Source: Monodelphis domestica
Taxonomy: Eukaryota; Chordata; Mammalia; Didelphimorphia; Didelphidae
DNA: 64,000 bases
Assembly: GCF_027887165.1 (NCBI RefSeq)
Contig: NC_077232.1
Span: forward strand, 50,508,816-50,572,815
Direction of reading: 5' to 3'
Shown: positions 33,146 through 44,689 of the stretch, piece after piece
Numbering within the stretch: the first letter of the stretch is position 1
How the letters are laid out: each line of letters starts with the position of its first letter
Made by a program: the position numbers and the translations under genes
The notes under the pieces: generated by a model
The model's input: the letters and a program-made list of their open reading frames with translations, nothing else
Database searches by the model: none
Told to the model about the DNA's origin: nothing

Positions 33146-33720
33146 TGAGCAGTATGTGGGCAAATTGCTTGGGCTGTTTTCTGCTGAAGCAAAACTAATA
33201 TTTGAAACTTGAAAGGAAAGGAAATTCAAAATGTAAACAGGCATTTTTCAATGACTTGAAGAAAGATCTCCTTTTCTCTTATAAACATTGAGATTTGATT
33301 AAAGCAATCATCTACTATAGGTGGCATCTGAAATGCTAAGGGAAGAAAAAAGATTAAGGATCTGGATTCCAATTAACCCACTCCTGACTGCAGTTTGAGT
33401 CTTGTAAGTCATTTTCTCTTAATAGGGACATAGGGATGAGAAAAATTGGTGAAAGGAAAATTAGTTGCCACAAATGAAGATGACAAGCTTTTAATTATTC
33501 CTGCTACTTTGACAGTGGAGATCTGCTCTCCTCCACCTCACCCTTTGCTCCTTCATGAGGCCATAAAACTCACGGAAGGAGAATTCAGAAATTGCTTCAC
33601 AGGTTTATCAATGAATGTCTATGCTGGTATGCTTTGTAGTGACACATCTGCTCCAGCAGCCACCTGGACTTACACAAACATTAAGCAATATCATCTGTCC
33701 TCCATCCTTAGCTTCCTAGG
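33146..33720. other. Gene-free stretch, unrecognised
   Basis: A 103-codon + strand open frame at 33446-33757 runs into a CR1/L3 relic and has no recognisable domain. Not supported as a gene. Confidence 0.4.
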
Positions 33721-33724
33721 AATC

Positions 33725-33890
33725 AAAGCTCTGCAAAAGTGGAATGGGACTTACTGAATTCCCCTTGGCTGAAAGGCTTTAAGCAAAGACTCAGTGGACA
33801 CTTACAGGGCATGCGGGAGGAGCAATCATTTTGTAAGGTGTGGGCTGTAGAAAATGCCTCCCAGGATCCTCTTAATTCTGAAAGTCTCTA
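33725..33890 (+). mobile_element. CR1/L3 LINE 3' fragment
   Basis: GCAAAAGTGGAATGGGACTT and CAAAGACTCAGTGGACACTT follow the CR1/L3 3' region (aaagtggaatgggctgcc...aggctggatgaccact). Confidence 0.55.
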
Positions 33891-34874
33891 ATTCGGTTAT
33901 CATTTCATTCATTATATTTTAGATTTTAACAGGCAAATTCAAACTTTTCTTTATTTCTAAATATTAATTGGCAGGCATTTTTCACGTATGTCTCATTTTG
34001 GATAGCACAACTAAATTATGCATTTCTACCCCCTCCTAGTAAAACTCAGGTCAAAGGTGCCTCTGACCTAAGCAGAATGGAGGCTGACTCTTGAAATTAG
34101 GAAGAATGAAGGTTCCACTCAGTCCTAACATGCCAAGGGATCCCCAAGCATGACCAGAGGATATAACGTTGTTATGGGTAAGAAGGCAACCCCTCTCACA
34201 GATATCTAACTAGAGTGGGCTTGACTAGGATTTGGCCCCAGGCTACCAAAATTTAGAGGGGACCAATAACAAGATATCACTTGAACTCCATCTGATGGAA
34301 ACAACTGGTCATCATGTCTAATTAGCAAGAAGAGTTTCAGTGGGAATGTAGGATGTTGTTGAGCCTCTTCCAAGGCAGCTGGCTACATTCCCGTTGAGCT
34401 CCTCCTTGGACATGCAACCAAACCCAGTGATGGCCTTTCCAGTGGCAATCAATAAACATTTAAAAAAGTATCTCCAAGTGCCAAGCAAGATGTTAAGCAC
34501 TAGGACTGAGGAGACACAAGGAAAAGTCAAGTAATCTCTGTTCTTGAAGAGCTTACATTCTAAATGGGGAAATGACATATACATGAATAAATATAGTGAC
34601 AAGGTAACTAACTGTAGAAAAAAGGTCATTAATAGCTGAGGAGTCCAGGAAAAGCATTCATGTTGAAAGTAACCCATGAACTGATGGATGAAGAAATTCC
34701 AGGAAGCACAAGTGATAAAGAAGAGAGGCAGTATGAAGGTACTGGGACAGGAGATCCATTGTTGTTGAGATGAAGAGCAAAGAGGTGGCTTGGATGGACC
34801 CAGAGTGAGAAGAGTAACACATAAGAAGCCTGGAAAGGTAGGAATAGGGAGAGATTATAAAGAGCTTTAAACTC

Positions 34875-34875
34875 C

Positions 34876-34936
<61 letters not shown>

Positions 34937-35071
34937 ATCTATCTGTCTATCCATCCATCCATCCCTCCATCCATCTACCTATTCATCTATCTCTATCTAC
35001 TCATCTCTATCTATCTATTCATCTCTATCTATTTATCTATTCATCTATCTATTTATCTGTCAATCTCTCTA

Positions 35072-35126
<55 letters not shown>

Positions 35127-35137
35127 ATCTATCTAAT
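34875..35137. repeat. (TCTA)n tetranucleotide microsatellite with (TC)n
   Basis: About 60 bp of pure TCTA, then degenerate TCTA/TCCA units, then a TC run at 35080-35125. It lies inside the ancient LINE relic. Confidence 0.95.
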
Positions 35138-35338
35138 AAACATTAGAGATTATACTTGATCCCAGAAGTAATAAGGGACCATTAGAGTTTAGTTAGGGGA
35201 AGGGTGACATGGTAAGACCCATGATTTAGGAAAATCATTGGTAGCTTAGGGAAGGATGGACTGGAATGGGGATCATCTTGAGGCAAGGAGTCCAATGTGA
35301 ATGTCATTATAACAGTCTTAGTCAAGAGTTGATGAGAG

Positions 35339-35546
35339 GGGGAAGCTAGGTGGCTCAGTAGATTGAGAGCCAGGGGTAGAGATGGGATCCTGTTTCAAAT
35401 CTAGCCTCAGGCATTCCCTGGTCATGTGTCCCTGGGAAAGACACAACTCACACTGAATAGCCCTCACCACTTTTCTGCTTTGGAACCAATACTTAGAATT
35501 AATTCTAAGATATAACGTGGGGGTTAAAAAAGATTTTTAAAAAAGG
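35339..35546 (+). mobile_element. WSINE1-type SINE, first of three nested
   Basis: GGGAAGCTAGGTGGCTCAGT ... AATTAATTCTAAGATATAAC with A-rich tail. TGATGAGAG occurs at 35330-35338 and 35547-35555. Confidence 0.85.
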
Positions 35547-35688
35547 TGATGAGAGCTTGAACTATGGTGGTGGCCTGCTGAGTAGAAAGCAGGGAATAGT
35601 TGTGAGATGGTGTGGTGGTAGAAATAAAATTTGACAATTGATTAGGCTTCTGGGTAAAGGAGAGTAAAGAGTCAAGAATGACTCTTGA

Positions 35689-35854
35689 GGGGGTAGATGG
35701 GTGGCTCAGTGGTTTGAGAAACAGGCCTAGAGACAGAAGGTGCTTGGTTCAAATCTGGCCTCAGCCACTTCCTAGCTGTGTGACCCTGGGCAAGTCCCAT
35801 TCCCTAGCCCAATACACAGTATTGATTCCAAGACAGAAGGTAACAGTTTAAAAA
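35689..35854 (+). mobile_element. WSINE1-type SINE, second of three nested
   Basis: GGGGTAGATGGGTGGCTCAG ... TTGATTCCAAGACAGAAGGT. Internally shorter than full length. AATGACTCTTGA occurs exactly at 35677-35688 and 35855-35866. Confidence 0.9.
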
Positions 35855-35996
35855 AATGACTCTTGAATGAACCTGGGAGAAAAGAAGTATAGTGGCACCC
35901 TCAAAAGTAGTTGGGGAGTTCAGAAGAATCATGGGAGGGGGAAAATGAATTTTTTTTTGTATCTTTTGAGTTTAAGATGACTGTGGGACATCCAGG

Positions 35997-36259
35997 GGAC
36001 AGCCAGGTGGTGCAGTAGATAGAATGCTGAGCCTGGAGTCAGGAAAACTCTTCTTCCTGACTTTAAATCTGGCCTCAGACATTTACTGGTTGTGACCCTG
36101 GGCAAGTCACTAAACCATATTTGCCTCAGTCAGATCATCTGTCAAATGAGCTAGAGAAGGACAATGGAAAACACTTCTTTGCCAAGAAAACTTTAAATAG
36201 AATCACAAAGAGACAGACAGGGCTAATCATCTAAACAACAAGAACAAGAGCAACATGCA
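35997..36259 (+). mobile_element. RTE-tailed (MAR1-type) SINE, third nested
   Basis: ACAGCCAGGTGGTGCAGTAG, CTGAGCCTGGAGTCAGGAAA, and a tail ATCACAAAGAGACAGACAGG ... AACAACAAGAACAA. ACATCCAGG occurs at 35988-35996 and 36260-36268. Confidence 0.85.
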
Positions 36260-36419
36260 ACATCCAGGTACAAATGTTAGTGTAGTTAGTGTAGTTAGTG
36301 ATGCTAAAATGGAGGTCAAGAAAGAGATTAGAGCTGGAGGTAGAGATGATAAGTGAAACCATGGGAGTTGGTGACCTAATTAAGAGAGAAAACGATGAGA
36401 TACCTTTATGATGTCTCAT

Positions 36420-37400
36420 ATATGGGATGGTTGCTTAAGGTCTAATATCTCTTCTCTTTGAGACATCACTGGAGGGTAAATTTAATTTTCTGTATTCTCA
36501 AACTCCAGATCCCCTCTTCCCTGGGGACATCCCCCCCTTCCCTCATGTCTATGTGTGGTGTTATGTTTACTGCAGTTCTGAACTGATTATTTTTCTTTTC
36601 CTTCCTCTGCAATATAGATTGTATGTGTTTAACAAACTCACCATCTCTCTTATTGGTCAAAATGTGGGATATGAGATGACTGTGACCATGGTGGCATGTC
36701 AGCCCCAGCCTTCTCTCTCATCTTCGCCTTAGCTGCTTGGCCCAGGAATGTTTTGTGGCCATCACCCGGTACCCCAGAATTCCTACTTATTGCTCTGTCC
36801 CCTCAGTAGGAATTAAGACCAATCTTCAGCTGCTGGGCTCCTTTAGAAATAAGACAATCCTGGCTCAGTGGTAGGACTGAACAACTGAAAGGTATTCGTT
36901 GCTCCCAAATTGCCTTTGTAACAACAGCTCTTCCTGGGAAGTATCCTTAGTCTTCATTTGACCAAATATTTAGCCTCAGCCCTCCCATGAAATTGTTCTT
37001 GACAGATCTATTTCTTTTAGATCACATTCCCCACCTTCCTTTGCTCTTCCTGATCCTGACCCTGATTCTTTGTCTATATGTGCTTCTGAACCTTGCTTAT
37101 CATAATCTCAGCCCAAATAGAATATCCATTGGGCCTGGAAAGGAATCAAAAGAATTCATGTATATTCGATAAATTATACCCTAAGCAAAGAAAAAAAAAA
37201 CAGTGTAGGATCTGGAGTCACTGAAGTTCAAATCCAAACTGTCACTTACTCAGTTTCCTTATCTTCAGAATGAATGGATTGAATTTGATCTCTGCCCTCA
37301 AGTAGCTTGCACATGACCAGGGCTATATAATGTATATAGTCAGTGTATTTCAAGAAGGAAAAGAAAAACACTAGTAACTGAGTCATTTGGGGAAGAGAGA
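36420..37400. other. Gene-free stretch, largely unrecognised
   Basis: No element was identified with confidence apart from a weak MIR-like piece at 37190-37270 (GTAGGATCTGGAGTCACTGA). No coding support. Confidence 0.4.
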
Positions 37401-37404
37401 TACA

Positions 37405-37840
37405 GTGAAAGTGAATGCTAATTCTGAATTCATGAGACATGGATTCAAATCCTGATCCTGCTTTTAAGTTGTTTTCAGTCAAGTCCAACTCTTTGTGTGG
37501 TTTTCTCAGAAAATATACTGGAGTAGCATGCCATCTCCTTATCCAGCTCATTTTATAGGTGAGGAAATAGAGGCAAACAGGGTTACGTGACTTGTCCATG
37601 GTCACCTAACTAGTTAAGTATCCGAGGCCAAATTTGAATGTATATCTTCCTGATTCCAGACCCAGTATGCTATCTACTGTACCACCTAGCTGAAGTATCA
37701 TTTCCTATTAACGGGACTTTGGTAGGTCATGTCATGCCTCTGATCTTTGGTTTCCTTAGCTGTAAAATTGCAGGATTGGACAAGATGACTTCTGAGGATG
37801 TGAAGGATGCAAAGTACAGATTGAGATTGTTTTTTTTTGG
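37405..37840 (+). mobile_element. tRNA-head SINE split by an RTE-tailed SINE
   Basis: The outer SINE (GAGACATGGATTCAAATCCT ... CTGTAAAATTGCAGGATTGG ... GATGACTTCTGAGGATG) is interrupted at about 37470-37695 by a - strand MAR1-type SINE (GTCCAACTCTTTGTGTGGTT ... CTACTGTACCACCTAGCTGA). An L1-like 3' piece with an A tail follows at about 37850-37975. Confidence 0.65.
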
Positions 37841-38059
37841 TACAAAGGCAATTTGATAACTTCTTTTAACTATACACATTTGTAAACATGGTTTTCTTTC
37901 TTGAGAGGTGAAGAAGGTGGGAGGGAGAAAAAGTGGATTTCCATTGACTGAAAATTAATTTCTTAAAAAAAAAAAGGTAGCCTTCATGATTCTTTCTAGA
38001 TCCAGAGTTCTGGCCTAAGACTTTATGGGAAAAGGTAGCACCTGAGTATTTTCATAGGA

Positions 38060-38215
38060 TCACATTTCTAGAATGCAAGAGATCCATGTATCTTCTAGTT
38101 CAACCCCTTTGTCTTCTTCAGGTGAGAAACAGAGGCTTAGGGAGACTAACTGATTTGTCCAGGATCACACAGATAATTACAGGTAGGAGTTGAATCTATT
38201 TCTTCATCTCAAAAC
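38060..38215 (-). mobile_element. MIR-class SINE
   Basis: TCACATTTCTAGAATGCAAG, GGTGAGAAACAGAGGCTTAG, GTCCAGGATCACACAGATAA in reverse order. Confidence 0.6.
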
Positions 38216-38807
38216 TGTGGACACTCCATTGTTTAACAGGCTTAAGTTTGGAAGGAAGGCTGAGATTGACCAAGACAATGCTATCTTCAAGGTAATTGAA
38301 GGTTATTACATTGGCTTTCTCTCATCCCACCTTGGAAGTATTTTTTTTTTTTTGCTGTCCCTAGTAAGTAGTGCAAGAATTTGAAGTGAGTCCTACTTGG
38401 GCTAGAGACTTTAGCATGAGTTTTATTATTTGTAACTCTTAGAGAGCGTACCTGCATTTCCACCTCAGTCTTATGAACTTTGTATGAAAGATAGACATCA
38501 ACATCTAGAACTAGGGAATCATTAACCAGAGCCAAAGTCCACAAAGAAATCTTTAACCTCAGAAAAAAATAATGCCTGAAAGAGTGTACAACTTGTTCTC
38601 CAAGTACAAACCCATCACTTACAAATAAAAAAAATGCTTACCAAGATTTAGACACATATTTAAATGAAGTGTAGTTTCCCTACTGTATAGGGACAGGGAT
38701 AGAACCTATGACTTCAGTCTCAGATGAGAAAATTCTCTCTACCACTGTAGGTCAGCACCTTTTCCTTGATTTACCATCTTAGAGAGTTGTTTGGAGAGTT
38801 TAGAGTC

Positions 38808-38905
38808 AGTCAATAAACACTTCTGAAGTGCCTACTATGTGCGAGGTACTGTGCCAAGTGCTAAGGATATGAAGAAAGTCAAAGAGCTCATAATTAAAAA
38901 GAAAA
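38808..38905 (+). mobile_element. L2-type tail fragment
   Basis: CAATAAACACTTCTGAAGTG, CCTACTATGTGCGAGGTACT and GTGCCAAGTGCTAAGGATAT. Confidence 0.6.
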
Positions 38906-38916
38906 AAAAAAGTTAT

Positions 38917-39105
38917 GGGAGCATCTAGGTGACTTAGTGGATTAAGAGTCAGTTCTAGAGATGGGAGGTCCTAAGTTCAAACTTGACCTCAGACACTTCC
39001 TAACTGGGCAAGTCACTTAATCCCCATTATCTAGTCCTTACCTCTCTCTTCTGCCTTGGAACCAATATACAGTACTGATTCTAAGACAGAGAATAAGGTT
39101 AAAAA
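38917..39105 (+). mobile_element. WSINE1-type SINE
   Basis: GGGAGCATCTAGGTGACTTA, GAGATGGGAGGTCCTAAGTT, CTGATTCTAAGACAGAGAAT. A reverse MIR piece follows at 39115-39230. Confidence 0.8.
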
Positions 39106-39253
39106 AATAGAAAGATGAGGGCTGGCATCTTGCCCAGGATCACAGAGCTAGTATGTGTCAGAGGCAGAGATAGAGGAGAGGTATTCCTGACCTCAGTGCT
39201 GATTCTCTAGACATTATAGTATAGTGTTCACAGAGCTTCTTCTCCTATTCCAT

Positions 39254-39480
39254 AATATATATATACAAAAGTATCCTTATATACATTTACATGGGAGTGC
39301 TACATATATTGGATCACTACATATATATATATATATGCATATATATATATATATAGCCTTGATATGGATATATGATAATATTCAAGTGTTAATTTAATAA
39401 CTTATTAATTATGTATTTGCAATTAAGTAATTAATTATGCATTAATAATGTATTTGCTATTATATATATACACATATATA
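39254..39480. repeat. AT-dinucleotide-rich cluster
   Basis: Several TATATA runs (39318-39355 and 39460-39480 longest) in AT-rich sequence. Confidence 0.8.
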
Positions 39481-39486
39481 TTTCAG

Positions 39487-39702
39487 TTATTGTTGTTGTT
39501 AAGTTTTTTTCAGTCTTTTCTGACTCTTCATGATTCGATTTGGAGTTTTCTTGGCAAAGATACTGGAGTGGTTTGCCATTTCCTTCTCCAATTCAGATGA
39601 GGAATCAGAGGCAGGTGATGGTTAAGTGTCTGAAATCAGACTTGAACTCAGGACTTCCTGACTCTAGACTCAGTGCTCTATCCACTGTGCCACCTAGCTC
39701 TA
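39487..39702 (-). mobile_element. RTE-tailed (MAR1-type) SINE
   Basis: ATTGTTGTTGTTAAG start, GACTCTTCATGATTCGATTT, CTTGGCAAAGATACTGGAGT and TATCCACTGTGCCACCTAGC end. Full length. Confidence 0.85.
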
Positions 39703-39999
39703 TTAAGTCAAATCTTCAGATGAATGTAATTACCTTGTAGGCGGGCATTGCTTCAGTTTTTGTCATGGTACCCAGCTCTAAATCTGTGATCATATGAAAT
39801 CCTGTATGAAGTACACAGCATGATGCTTACCACATAGTAGGTAATAAATGGTTTTTAATTATCTTTTGTCTGAGTTAAATGATAGATAAATGTAGGTTTC
39901 TGTAACTGTTAGATATGAATGATTACCTTCTGGTAAATTGTCTTTCTCTTAGATATTCTTCCAGAACTAATGGTTTATTTAAATAATAGGTTCTGCCTG

Positions 40000-40250
40000 A
40001 TTTCTATAGGTAATTATATTATTAAATTTAGAATATAAAAATTATATTATGAAAATTATATATGTATACATAGATTTCCATATGTAATTATATTATTAAA
40101 TTTAGAATATAAAAATTATATTATGAAAATTATATATGTATATATAGATTTCCATAGGTAATTATATTATTAAATTTAGAATATAAAAATTATATTATGA
40201 AAATTATATATGTATATATAGATTTCCATAGGTAATTATATTAATAAAAT
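40000..40250. repeat. 74-bp AT-rich minisatellite, about 3.3 copies
   Basis: TAATTATATTATTAAATTTA begins at 40011, 40085 and 40159, and a diverging unit at 40233, so the period is exactly 74 bp. Full units differ at only a couple of positions. Confidence 0.95.
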
Positions 40251-40629
40251 TATTTAAAAATATAAAAATATTTTATAAAAATTATACATACATATATCTA
40301 ATTTTTTTTCTCTCTCTCTTTCTCTTACCCATCATTTTTACCTGATACTAGTTCCCCCATATAGGCTTCTTTCTACATTTTTCTGACACCTCTAATGAAA
40401 AAGCAAGATCAGTCAGTTATTAATCATGATGATAGAAATAAAAATAAAATTCTTTCAAATCAAATATTTCTCACCCTTTCTAACTTTGGAAGCATGGGAA
40501 AGCCTTTTAGCTTTTCCAAGACTTGATTTTTTTTGTCTGGAAAAAGGGAGTAATAATAAATAATAAACATAAAATAACATATAATAAATATAAAAAAAAT
40601 AATAATTGGAACAAGCTCATGGGCATATG

Positions 40630-40725
40630 TGAGGACAGAGTGATATAATTACTATATAAAGTGCTTTGAAAACTTTAAAGCACTTTATAAGTATCAGCTA
40701 TTATTATTAATGATGACCTTAAAGC
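40630..40725 (+). mobile_element. CORE-SINE 3' tail
   Basis: AAAGTGCTTTGAAAACTTTA and AAGCACTTTATAAGTATCAG, the sense form of the tail seen reversed at 19360. Confidence 0.6.
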
Positions 40726-41460
40726 TAAAAAGAACAAAAACATGAAATTGAATTAAAATTAGCTTTCTTTCCACCAATATTATTTTCAATCCTTTTTTAG
40801 TTTTAATTTCCTTGTAAGGTGGAGTTCCACTGTATAGTATCTGTATATTAGTGATGGAAGGCCTTGAGCATGATTGGAAATTTGCTCAAATTGGAGAGAA
40901 ATCAAAGCTTAAAAGCAGGGTTTTAGGAATATGCTTTCATCTCTGTTATCTTGGGTATACATATTTTTTCAATTTATAATACTTGAATCTTTTCTTAGAT
41001 AAGGACATTTGTAGAATCTGGCAAGAGTCAAGGAGGCCTTCAAAAACCAGATATCCTCGGATCTTTTGTAATCACAAACAAGGATCTTGGTGCCAGCTTT
41101 GGCCTTTAGCAAGATTACAAGATTTGCAGGGTGTGTTTTTGAGTTTCCTTCCCCTCTAGGGTCTAATGTGCCCTCAAGCTGACAAGGACCCCATAGAATA
41201 GTAACTTGGGGAAGGTCAACCAGGCCCTACTTCTCCCTGGCTTTATAGAATCATGATTTGGGAAAATATTATTTAATCAAGTTCTTCTAACCAAGGACTT
41301 TATGCAAAGATTTTAAGGGCTTTTCTGTTAACTACCCAGGGAATCTCAAGAACACCATTCACTCCTTTCAGTTGTAGCATCTCCATCTGTAAAAATGGTT
41401 TCCTAGTATTCTTTGGACTCTACCATGTTATGAAGCCCTCCTAATTGAAGGATGGGGCTG
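40726..41460. other. Gene-free stretch, unrecognised
   Basis: No repeat or coding signal that I can support. Confidence 0.4.
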
Positions 41461-41474
41461 AGTCCTGAGATTTT

Positions 41475-41675
41475 TTTTAAATTCAAAACCCTTACCTTCA
41501 TTTTAGAATCAATACTATGTATTGGTTCTAAGGCAGAAAAGAGGTAAGGGATCATCAACAGGGGTTAAGTGCTTTGCCCAGAGACACACAGCTTGGAAAG
41601 TGTCTGAGGCCAGATTTGAACCTAGGACCTCCTGTCTCCAGGCTCCCTACCCATTAAGGCACCTAACCTCCCCTT
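41475..41675 (-). mobile_element. WSINE1-type SINE
   Basis: CAAAACCCTTACCTTCATTT, TATTGGTTCTAAGGCAGAAA, CCAGATTTGAACCTAGGACC. Confidence 0.85.
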
Positions 41676-41880
41676 TCTCCCCCCAAACCCAATGACTGTT
41701 TAAAGCAGTGGTTCAAGCCACTAATTCTCTCACATTTTAAAAGGTAGCTTCAGGAGATGATAATTCCCCTTTGGGGGAATCAGTCTCTAGTGGTGGAAAT
41801 TTTTAATCCTTCCAACAGTCTTCAAATCTAGTTTCTTTACTGCACAGAGAGTCAGACACCATTGAAATAACTAAACAAAT

Positions 41881-41974
<94 letters not shown>

Positions 41975-41984
41975 CCTCTCTCTC
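41881..41984. repeat. (CT)n microsatellite, about 100 bp
   Basis: Nearly pure TC repeat. The antisense open frame rich in ERER is its translation. Confidence 0.95.
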
Positions 41985-42059
41985 AAAATGAAAATACATT
42001 GAAAGTCTACACTTCAGGCATCCACAAAAACAGACCATTACCCTGAGCCAATTGAGATG

Positions 42060-43330
42060 TGTTGAGGGCCTAATTGAAGTGGAGAGAAGATATTGTAGAA
42101 ATAGAAGTGACAAAGTTGGCATATGGGTATTGTGGAGGAGAGAAATCATAAGGCATGCAAAAGGACAAGAAGCAAGATAAGAAGCTAGAGATTGATCAGC
42201 TGTCAATCAAAGGAAAATTCCTTTTGGAATATGGACTGGAAACAGTGAAGGCAAGAGCCAACTGATGACTTGGCTGAGGGCTCTTTTGGTTGATGGTGGT
42301 GACTTTGAAGGAAGAAGCTGCGTTTCTCTGGGACTTGGGATAATCAAGTTGGAGGTGACGTGGCTGATTTGAAGGCAGAAGAAGAAGGGCAATAGTCCAT
42401 GTATATGTCTCTGACTGGCTCTGCTTCATGGTAGTGACTGAATTGCCATTTCTCTCAATATCCTCCAACCTGTCTTAAAAAAATGGAGGAAGTTTTTGTG
42501 CCATGTGGGAGGTTTGGACTTTTGGTATGGAGAGGGGGAAAGAGAGGAGAACCCCCTTCTGAAAGTGGGGTTCAGGAGAGACAGCAGATATAATGGTTTG
42601 GCTCAGAGAGAGGAGAGGGGGTTTGAAGATCTTCCCCCTTCTACCTTCCTTCCTTAGCTAAAGCTGCTCTCCCCAATACACTCTTGTCCCTCTTGAACCC
42701 CCTCCACTACTCAAGACCAAAGGGTCTCCCCTTGATTTGTTCACTCACACTCAGCCTGGGGAACAGATAACTTTTAATGTTAACTCAATCAGATAATACA
42801 AAGGGAATAACAGGCAGGGCAAAATGAGAAAAGGAAAGTGGGAAAAGGTGTCCCTGTCTTGGCAGCCTGACCCCCCCCCCAGAAAGTCAGATTGACTCAC
42901 CCCTGGGCAACAGGAGCTGAGGTAAAGTCTGCTCAGGTTTCTCTTCAGAAGGTCCCTTCAATTGGGAAGTGTGTGTGTGTGTGTGTGTGTGGGGGGGGGA
43001 GATTTCCAGTCACGAGCAGGAGAAGTGGGTAAACCTCAGGAGAAAGTCTTTTTCCCAACTCTCCTGACTGAGAGCCTCACTGCTGTCACCTCAGAGTCTT
43101 CTCCTCCTTCGGATTCCACTCCTGGGGCCCCTCCCCCATTGAGATGATCAATTTCACATATTCTTCAGCCTGGCACTTTTTCCTCTAGTGCCAGTCTCCA
43201 TCACAAACCTAAGACTCACTGTAGATGATAGGGAAACCTCCAGCCCTCTTACCTTCATTATCTTTTCTGTTTTCCCCCAATAAACCCTTATTTGAGATAA
43301 AGAAGAAAAAGGAGTATTTCCCCTGAAACA
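42060..43330. mobile_element. LTR-like relic, copy 1 (uncertain)
   Basis: A roughly 1.2-kb stretch with GA/CT-rich LTR-like composition. Read in reverse it has a TGCCCTGCCTGTTATTCC stretch followed by TTAAAAGTTATCTGTTCCCC, paralleling 44690-45460. On the + strand, CCCCCAATAAACCCTTATTT is polyadenylation-like. Boundaries and strand are unsettled. A poly-C run (42872-42881) and a (GT)n-(G)n tract (42969-43000) lie inside. A fossil if real. Confidence 0.3.
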
Positions 43331-43357
43331 TCATAGTTCACCCTGAGTGGTTTAGAA

Positions 43358-43468
43358 GGAGGCTGAAGAAGAAGGGGGAAAGGGGAAACTGAAGGGAAGA
43401 AGAAGGGAGGAAGGGAGACTGGAAGAGGGAGGAAGGGAGGTATAGAGGAAGGAAGGTAGGCAAAAGAA
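43358..43468. repeat. Polypurine low-complexity tract
   Basis: GAAGAAGGGGGAAAGGGGAA and GGAAGGGAGG units over about 110 bp. Confidence 0.85.
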
Positions 43469-43679
43469 AATACCTACCTGATCCATGAGTTATCTAGTAT
43501 CCATCAAAATATACCCTCAAATATCATCTATTACCGTAGGAGGAAAGGGAAAGTTGTGCCACCTATTGATAACCTATTAGCCTGAAGGTGATCTGCTTTT
43601 GAGCCTGGTTCCCTATCAATAACAAATATCCAAGGACTCTACTATACTTTCTTTTCATCTTCTGCAGATTTCTACATTT

Positions 43680-43811
43680 CTGGAGTGCTTCAGTTTTCTC
43701 ATCTGTAAAGTGAGCTGGAGACAGAAATGGCAAACCACATCAGTATCTTTACCAAGAAACTCCCAATGTAGTCACGTAGCATAAGACATGACTAAAATGG
43801 CTGAATGACAA
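43680..43811 (+). mobile_element. 5'-truncated RTE-tailed SINE
   Basis: CTCATCTGTAAAGTGAGCTG, AATGGCAAACCACATCAGTA, ending GACATGACTAAAATGGCTGA. An L2-type piece follows (GAAGAGCTTCTAGTCTAATG, 43812-43990), then a reverse MIR (44040-44200). Confidence 0.75.
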
Positions 43812-44689
43812 TTGTGTCCCAGGCATTGGACTAAGAACTGAGGAGATGAAAGAAAGGCAAAAAGTAGTCCCTGTCTTTGAAGAGCTTCTAGTCTAATGGG
43901 AGAGACAATCTGCAAATAACGTGCAGATAAGACAAAGAGAGATGGAATTGGAGACAATCTCATTGGAAAAAATGTTTCTTGCAAGAAGGTGAGACTTTAA
44001 TTTCCATTATCAGCATTCTCATTGAAGAGATCATATGATAATGAATCTGAAGCTGTAAGAGATTCCAGAAGTGATCTAGTCCAATTCCTTTATTTTGCAG
44101 AGGTGGGAAACTAAGGTCCATATAAAAATAATTGTTCTTACAAAGTCATACAGAACCCAGCTCAAGTCTCTTTAACTCCAAATCTAGAGCTTTTCCTATT
44201 ATATCTATTACCTTGCCCATCTATCACACACTCAGGGAATGAACAAATCTGCAAAAGAAGTAAACCAAGTGTAGTAAACTTGACAAATGGGGAAAGTCGA
44301 TTGCTCTGATCCATTGTTAGTGCATGGAAATGACAAAGACCAGTTCTAGAGTTCCATGGATGGCAGTGAGTGGAGAATCATAAGCTGAGTCAGCTACAGG
44401 ATCATTCTGATAGCTTTCTGCCTGGTCAGCCTTTTAGCATGTCCATGGGGATATATCCACCCAGATACAAATTCCTCGGGGAAAATAACATAGGAAAGTT
44501 CTATAATGGAGGGAGAGAAATGGAGCCCCCACCACTGAGTTCAGGGCCAGAGTATGGTAAAGATGGAATGAAGCTAAAGGTGGAGAGAGGGGATAGATTG
44601 TTTTTCCTCTCTCTTTCCCTGATAAACTACACACTGGTTGCCTTCAGAATCACAGATTACTATTCCTCCAGAGACTTAGTTGAAGCAAA

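Larger units (their letters stand above)
34445..36410 (+). mobile_element. Ancient LINE relic (L2/CR1-type), host to four insertions
   Basis: Successive pieces keep one order and strand: CAATAAACATTTAAAAAAGT, GAAGAGCTTACATTCTAAAT, AACACATAAGAAGCCTGGAA, ACTTGATCCCAGAAGTAATA, GGGTGACATGGTAAGACCCA, TAACAGTCTTAGTCAAGAGT, GAGTCAAGAATGACTCTTGA and TTTGAGTTTAAGATGACTGT. This is a well-known mammalian old-LINE text. I am unsure of its exact family. It is interrupted by a microsatellite and three SINEs listed separately. Confidence 0.55.

Noticed and set aside
34318-34877. Two overlapping - strand frames of 119 and 82 codons
   Set aside because: Antisense to an ancient LINE relic and bordering a microsatellite.
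40000-40250. CRISPR-like repeat array
   Set aside because: The 74-bp units are directly abutting without unique spacers, AT-rich, and in a mammalian genome.
41871-42206. 111-codon - strand open frame ending in an Arg-Glu repeat
   Set aside because: It is a CT microsatellite read in reverse, with no domain elsewhere.
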